Positions 59,260 through 64,000 of a stretch of DNA of 64,000 bases are shown here, one piece after another. How positions within the stretch are numbered: position 1 is the first letter of the stretch; the number at the start of each line of letters is the position of its first letter. A model generated the notes under the pieces. The model was not told the origin of the DNA. It was given only the letters and a program-made list of their open reading frames with translations, and made no database searches. A program made the position numbers and the translations under genes. Where the stretch lies: assembly GCA_022820645.1 (NCBI GenBank), contig JAJEFD010000009.1:124001-188000 (forward strand). Reading direction: 5' to 3'. Source of the stretch: Dehalococcoidia bacterium (GTDB taxonomy: Bacteria > Chloroflexota > Dehalococcoidia > Lucifugimonadales > Australimonadaceae).

Positions 59260-59667
59260 CTACTGGATCTCCAGGAGCGGCTGACCGGCCTCGACCGCCT
59301 GGTCCTTCTTGATCTTCACGCCCTTCACGACGCCGCTGCGCGCCATGCGCACGCTCTGCTCCATCTTCATCGACTCGAGCAGGCAGATCTCGTCGCCCGC
59401 CTCCAGCTCCTGCCCCTTCGTGACCGTCACGGAGACGATCTTCCCCGGCAGCGGACAGCGGATGACGCGCTCGTCGCCCTGCGTGATGCCGCGCAGACCG
59501 GGCAGCTCCGCCTTGCGGGGCGCGGAACGCCGCACCGGAACGCCGGCGTCTCCCGGGTTGCCGACCTCGACCGTGTAGGTTTCGCCGTCCACGACGACCT
59601 CCACCGGGTTCTGGAAGAGGTCGGCGATCTCGACGTCGTACCAATCGTCGTTGACTCGCACGCGCAT
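59260..59667 (-). CDS. Biotin carboxyl carrier-like protein
   Basis: C-terminal 'CPLPGKIVSVTVTKGQELEAGDEICLLESMKMEQSVRMARSGVVKGVKI' with ESMKM biotinylation motif. Confidence 0.9.
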   Translation of the reverse strand: MRVRVNDDWYDVEIADLFQNPVEVVVDGETYTVEVGNPGDAGVPVRRSAPRKAELPGLRGITQGDERVIRCPLPGKIVSVTVTKGQELEAGDEICLLESMKMEQSVRMARSGVVKGVKIKKDQAVEAGQPLLEIQ

Positions 59668-59675
59668 CCGTTTCA

Positions 59676-61160
59676 CTACAACACTCCGTTGCTGAGGCGG
59701 TTCACCATGGCCATACGCCGGCCGTGCATCCGCCACCTGCTGAACTGTATCTCCTGCGGGGACTCCTGTTCCAGCGCCATCGCGACCGCTATCGCGGCGG
59801 CGAGCGCGCTGTTGCGCGCCGGTTCGTTCAGCATCCGCTCCAGGAACGCGTTGTCGAACGCGCCGCTCCTGAAGTCCTTGTGCTCCAGCACGCGCTGGAC
59901 GAGCGGGATGTTCACGACCGGCCCCTCGACGACGTACTGGTCGAGCGCCGCCAGCATGCGGGCGATCGCCTCCTCCCGCGTCTCGCCGTGGACGATGAGC
60001 TTCGCCATCATCGACTCGTAGTGCGGCGACACCTCGTAGCCTTGGTACAGCGCGCTGTCGACGCGAACGTGCGGCCCCTCCGGCTCGACGAGCACCGAGA
60101 CCGTGCCCGCGGTCGGCAGCAGCATCACCGGGTCCTCCGGGTAGATGCGCGCCTCGATGGCCGCCCCGTGCTGGTGGACGTCGCTCTGCGAGAGCGGCAG
60201 ACGCTCCCCCGCCGCGACCCGCAGCTGCAGCTCGACGAGGTCCAGCCCCGTGACCATCTCCGTGACGGGGTGCTCCACCTGCAGCCGCGTGTTCATCTCC
60301 AGGAAGTAGAAGCGCTCCTCCTTCGCGTCGTACAGGTACTCGATGGTGCCCGCGTTCGTGTAGCCGATGCTCTTCACGAGCCGGACCGCCGACTCGAGCA
60401 GGGCGCTCCGCACCTCCGGCGTCAGCTTGGCGCACGGCGTCTCCTCGACCACCTTCTGGTTGCGGCGCTGCACCGAGCAGTCGCGCTCGAACAGGTGCAG
60501 CGCCTTGCCGAAGTGGTCCGCGATGACCTGCACCTCGACGTGCGACGCGTTCAGGATGCGGCGCTCCATGTAGACGCGGCTGCTGCCGAACGCGTTCAGC
60601 GCCTGCGACCGCGCACGCTCCACCGCCTCCGGCACCTCTTCGATGCTGTTCACGACGCGGATGCCCATGCCGCCGCCGCCGTCCGCCGCCTTGATCATCA
60701 GCGGGAAGCCGATGCCCCGCGCGATCGCCACCGCCTGCGCGTCGTCTATCTCGCCCTCCGCGCCCGGGCTGATGGGCACCCCGGCCTCCCGCGCGAGCCT
60801 GCGCGCCATAATCTTGTCGCCCATCTGCGCGATGACCTTCGACGACGGCCCGATGAACGTGAGCCCTTCCTTCTCGACCGCCTCGACGAACGACGGGTTC
60901 TCGGAGAGGAAGCCGTAGCCGTGGTGGATGGCCTGCGCCTTGACCTTCTTCGCGGCCTTGATGATGTTCTCGCTGTTCAGGTACGACTCGGACGCGGGCG
61001 CCCCGCCGATCTGGACGGCGCGGTCGGCCATGCCGACGTGCTTCGCCTTCGCGTCGGCGGACGAATACACCGCCACCGCCTCGATGCCGAGACGCTGGCA
61101 GGTGCGGATGACGCGGCAGGCGATCTCGCCGCGATTGGCGATGAGCACGGTGTCGAACAT
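59676..61160 (-). CDS. accC: Biotin carboxylase subunit
   Basis: 'MFDTVLIANRGEIACRVIRTCQRLGIEAVAVYSSADAKAKHV', 'IKAADGGGGMGIRVV', 'FLEMNTRLQVEHPVTEMVTGLDLVELQL'. Confidence 0.95.
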   Translation of the reverse strand: MFDTVLIANRGEIACRVIRTCQRLGIEAVAVYSSADAKAKHVGMADRAVQIGGAPASESYLNSENIIKAAKKVKAQAIHHGYGFLSENPSFVEAVEKEGLTFIGPSSKVIAQMGDKIMARRLAREAGVPISPGAEGEIDDAQAVAIARGIGFPLMIKAADGGGGMGIRVVNSIEEVPEAVERARSQALNAFGSSRVYMERRILNASHVEVQVIADHFGKALHLFERDCSVQRRNQKVVEETPCAKLTPEVRSALLESAVRLVKSIGYTNAGTIEYLYDAKEERFYFLEMNTRLQVEHPVTEMVTGLDLVELQLRVAAGERLPLSQSDVHQHGAAIEARIYPEDPVMLLPTAGTVSVLVEPEGPHVRVDSALYQGYEVSPHYESMMAKLIVHGETREEAIARMLAALDQYVVEGPVVNIPLVQRVLEHKDFRSGAFDNAFLERMLNEPARNSALAAAIAVAMALEQESPQEIQFSRWRMHGRRMAMVNRLSNGVL

Positions 61161-61203
61161 GGGAGATTAGTGTAACGGGCGCAGCCGCCCCCGGCCAACC
61201 TCA

Positions 61204-61384
61204 TCGAAACATCTCGGCCATCCGTGTCCTGGGTTGTCCTTCCCGCGCCTCTCCGTCATTCCAGCGGAGGCTGGAATCCAGGAGGCGGCGTGGCGTGGTG
61301 AGGGCTGTCATGTTGAGCGCAGCCGCAGGCGGATTCGAAACATCTCTCGGGCATCCGTGTCCTGGGTTGTCCTTCCCGCGCCTC
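61204..61384. repeat. ~50-bp direct repeats with an intervening REP-like palindrome
   Basis: TCGAAACATCTC(TCG)G-CATCCGTGTCCTGGGTTGTCCTTCCCGCGCCTC at 61204-61251 and 61335-61384; ATTCCAGC-ggag-GCTGGAAT in 61258-61277. Confidence 0.85.
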
Positions 61385-61538
61385 CTCTACCAAACCCCCG
61401 CTCAGGCGTGAACCCCCCGGCTTCGCCCCCAAAATTGTGCGCCAAAGTGCGCCATTGTGGGCCATTCCACTCCTGCGACCCCGACCTCCGCACCGGGGCA
61501 GGCCCCCGACGCTGTCCGCGGGGCGGAGCGCCGTCACC

Positions 61539-61588
61539 GACCAGCGTACGCGCCCCTGCCGCGACGGCGAAAGGGGCGCGTGTCGCAG
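61539..61588 (-). repeat. Dispersed ~55-bp element, copy D (oriented towards accC)
   Basis: RC: CTGCGACACGCGCCCCTTTCGCCGTCGCGGCAGGGGCGCGTACGCTGGTC. Confidence 0.65.
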
Positions 61589-61650
61589 CCTCCGTCATTC
61601 CCGCGCAGGCGGAAATCCAGAGGTGCCATGACCGGGGCTATGGCTCGCCA

Positions 61651-62499
61651 TCAACCCTTGAAGACGTGTTCTCTATGGTAGCGAAGGAACTCTCTACTTG
61701 GCTCGAACTTCTGCGGGAGGGCGATCTGAAGGCCGTCGTAGACCCCTATCGACTTTACGAAGAAATCGTCATCACCCTGCAGGTGTTCGCTGGAGACACG
61801 GACAGTCATATCGTCGGTTACGGTTATGATTCCGGAATCGAACGCTTTATCGTGTAATGCGGACAGGAGTAGGCCATTCCGGGGATTGACTCGGTTGGCC
61901 TTATCGTGGCTCCACGGAATGATGTGGCTCGCTATCAGTAGACTGGGGTTCGACAGGCCGGTGATGCAGCAGCGCCCGGTGTAGGAACTCAGCACAGTCC
62001 TTCGGAAGAACCTCTGCCCGACGCGTGTCGTTGCTTCTACCGGCCTGTCTTCCCCTAGGCGGCTCTCCTCCGGTTGATCGTCGGGTGCTTCTTCTGCCAA
62101 GCCAATCTCGCTTACAGCCTGATCTGATTGAATGGCGAACTGGTCCCAGTCGTTTTGCATCTCTGCCCACACTAGGCGTTCCACAGAAGAAGTGTTTCGT
62201 AGGCCGCTGCGACCGGTAGAGGTAATCTTGGGATCAAGGCTGGCGATGTTCACCAGCTTCATGGCGAGCGCTGATGGAGATCTCCCCATCGCCTGCGCAA
62301 ACCGAATGATTACCGGGTTGCTAGCGTGAAGCCTCCCGAAGGGCAACTGGCAGTACAAGTTGAGTGCGACCAGTAGTTCGCTCCGTGTCCATTTACGGTT
62401 GGTGACCATGTCGACCCGCTTTCGCCTTTTGCTATTGCTTTGTAGGTCTATGTCAATGACCCGAAGATCGTCCATGTTGGCATAGTCATGCTCAATCAA
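61651..62499 (-). CDS. HNH endonuclease (HNH_2-like)
   Basis: 'GRCCITGLSNPSLLIASHIIPWSHDKANRVNPRNGLLLSALHDKAFDSG'; N-terminal 'WTRSELLVALNLYCQLPFGRLHASNPVIIRFAQAMGRSPSALAMKLVNIASLDP'. Confidence 0.85.
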   Translation of the reverse strand: MIEHDYANMDDLRVIDIDLQSNSKRRKRVDMVTNRKWTRSELLVALNLYCQLPFGRLHASNPVIIRFAQAMGRSPSALAMKLVNIASLDPKITSTGRSGLRNTSSVERLVWAEMQNDWDQFAIQSDQAVSEIGLAEEAPDDQPEESRLGEDRPVEATTRVGQRFFRRTVLSSYTGRCCITGLSNPSLLIASHIIPWSHDKANRVNPRNGLLLSALHDKAFDSGIITVTDDMTVRVSSEHLQGDDDFFVKSIGVYDGLQIALPQKFEPSREFLRYHREHVFKG

Positions 62500-63994
62500 C
62501 CTGTGCTTTGATTCTTTCGCGCAATTCTTGGAGCTGTGGATGAAGAGGAGCTACGGATCGCATCACCCTCCTCAGACACTCTCGTGATTCTATACCAGTC
62601 AATTGCTCTAGGCGATGGCCGAGGTTGTGATAGTCGATTTCCGAGCGAATGGACTCGATTAGGGTATCTGCTTCTCCTATCGAACAGCCGAATTGAGTGG
62701 CAAGTTGGGCGTGATAATCGGGGAGGAGCAGTTGTTCCATGACCCATTGCTCAGGTGGCAATGCACCTGGCAGAATGATATACTCTGGATGTAAGCTTTC
62801 ATCAGAAGGAGCTTCTTTCGCTATTGCCTTCTTAATGTCCGATTCAGAACAATCGCCGTCCAGTACGCACATGGCTCTCATTGTATACCCTGAACGCAGA
62901 TGGGAAACACCTTGACGGACCACAGTCTCATTGCTGCCTACTTCTCTAACGTCCGTGCGATTTCTAAGGCCATAGGGAAGAGCTTCCTCAATTAATGCCT
63001 TCGCGCTGAAGTCTTCACAATACAATACCAGTTCTGGCTTAAAGACACCACTCATTTCGTGGATTGCGAACCGCGTACTAGGTGATTCTATTGCTTCGTG
63101 GTTGTCGCCTTGTCTACTAAGCAGGATTCTCGCTTGCCGTGGCAATGCGTCAAGAAATGCCTCCGAGTGTGTTGAGCAGACTATCTGTGTCTTTCGCTTC
63201 AGACAGACTTCAACGAGAATCTCGGCTAACCGAACCTGGGCTTCAGGATGCAAGCCAGCTTCAATCTCTTCTATCAGTAGAAGGCTTGAAGTTGGCAGTT
63301 CCTGTAGTGTGTGAAGGAGATTGATAATCCAACTCTCGCCACTACCCATGTTGAAGCCTGTGAATTCAACTCCCGAGCGAGCTCTCTGAAGAGCATGGCG
63401 CTTGATTTCTTGGATTTCAGCCGAACTGTAGATTCTACCCATAATGTAAGACAATTGCTGGGTCGATGTTGATGTTAATGAAGAAGAGTAGGTACCGATC
63501 TGTTGGTTGGCGAATGCGCTCCGAACACCTGCTATCTCATGGGCAGGGATTAGACGCCTAAGAGGACTGAAAGCCACTTCTCGTTCGGGCCGTGCAGTGT
63601 ATCTTCCCCACCGGGTAGGAGTCTTCCTAAATTTGACCGAAGGAGTTGGCCTGGAGTGCCTATATGTCCAAGTTACCGAAACACCATCAAAGGACTGCTC
63701 ACTGGAAGCCCGAAGAAAGAAATCTTCGAATGTATAATAGGACCTATCAGCGGCTTTGGACTTTGGCTGGTGTAGCCAGTTTGGAATACGCCAGCCTGCC
63801 GGCGAGTGATATGCCAGTGCTGCTAGAGCTAGAATCGTGCTCTTCCCTACACCATTCTTTCCGCACAACGCAGTGACTGGATACCGAAAGGGTACGTAAA
63901 GGCCATGTATACCTCGCAAGCCACCACTAATGGCGATACTCTCGAGATATGGCCTGTGGATGTCATCTGTGGGATTATCCCAAAGATGTTGCAA
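62492..63994 (-). CDS. OLD-like ABC ATPase with C-terminal TOPRIM domain, possibly truncated by window end
   Basis: Walker A 'CGKNGVGKSTIL', signature-like 'MGSGESWII', Walker B 'SLLLIEEIEAGLHPEAQ', H-loop 'VCSTHSEAF', TOPRIM-like 'LVLYCEDFSAKALIEEAL' and 'AMCVLDGD'. TTG at 63994; the frame stays open to the edge. Confidence 0.82.
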   Translation of the reverse strand: MQHLWDNPTDDIHRPYLESIAISGGLRGIHGLYVPFRYPVTALCGKNGVGKSTILALAALAYHSPAGWRIPNWLHQPKSKAADRSYYTFEDFFLRASSEQSFDGVSVTWTYRHSRPTPSVKFRKTPTRWGRYTARPEREVAFSPLRRLIPAHEIAGVRSAFANQQIGTYSSSLTSTSTQQLSYIMGRIYSSAEIQEIKRHALQRARSGVEFTGFNMGSGESWIINLLHTLQELPTSSLLLIEEIEAGLHPEAQVRLAEILVEVCLKRKTQIVCSTHSEAFLDALPRQARILLSRQGDNHEAIESPSTRFAIHEMSGVFKPELVLYCEDFSAKALIEEALPYGLRNRTDVREVGSNETVVRQGVSHLRSGYTMRAMCVLDGDCSESDIKKAIAKEAPSDESLHPEYIILPGALPPEQWVMEQLLLPDYHAQLATQFGCSIGEADTLIESIRSEIDYHNLGHRLEQLTGIESRECLRRVMRSVAPLHPQLQELRERIKAQVD

Positions 63995-64000
63995 TGCTCT

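Noticed and set aside
61234-61857. 207-aa ORF across the repeat mosaic
   Set aside because: Translated REP repeats (VIPAEAGIQ, VIPAQAEIQ) and antisense of the HNH gene; not a credible protein.

Overview
This is a GC-rich bacterial chromosome window. The gene content (six amidohydrolase_2 paralogs, Rieske and molybdopterin oxidoreductases, TRAP and ABC importers, an F420-type oxidoreductase) would fit a Chloroflexota/SAR202-like genome, but that placement is inference and was not tested. Recognisable core genes are leuS, ruvC-ruvA, uvrA, accC plus a biotin carrier, an EF-G-like GTPase and an SbcC-like ATPase. The left edge has a phage portal gene (cut by the window) and a stand-alone Ada-type zinc domain. 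The right third (53-64 kb) is accessory and defence-like. It holds: (i) a DpnA-like adenine methyltransferase with a 14-nt poly-C tract at the end of its catalytic core, followed by a PD-(D/E)XK-like nuclease; (ii) a Fic protein with a C-terminal winged-helix-like region, preceded by three abutting perfect palindromes; (iii) an OLD-like ABC ATPase-TOPRIM gene overlapping an HNH nuclease gene at the right edge. Non-coding observations are a ~55-bp element in four copies, all oriented towards a downstream gene, with 36/36/36/37-nt spacing between its conserved blocks; competing complementary decamers in the leuS leader; and GC-rich hairpins between substrate-binding-protein and permease genes in all three SBP-containing operons. 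No tRNA, rRNA or CRISPR array was recognised. All homology calls are from reading motifs; no searches were run.
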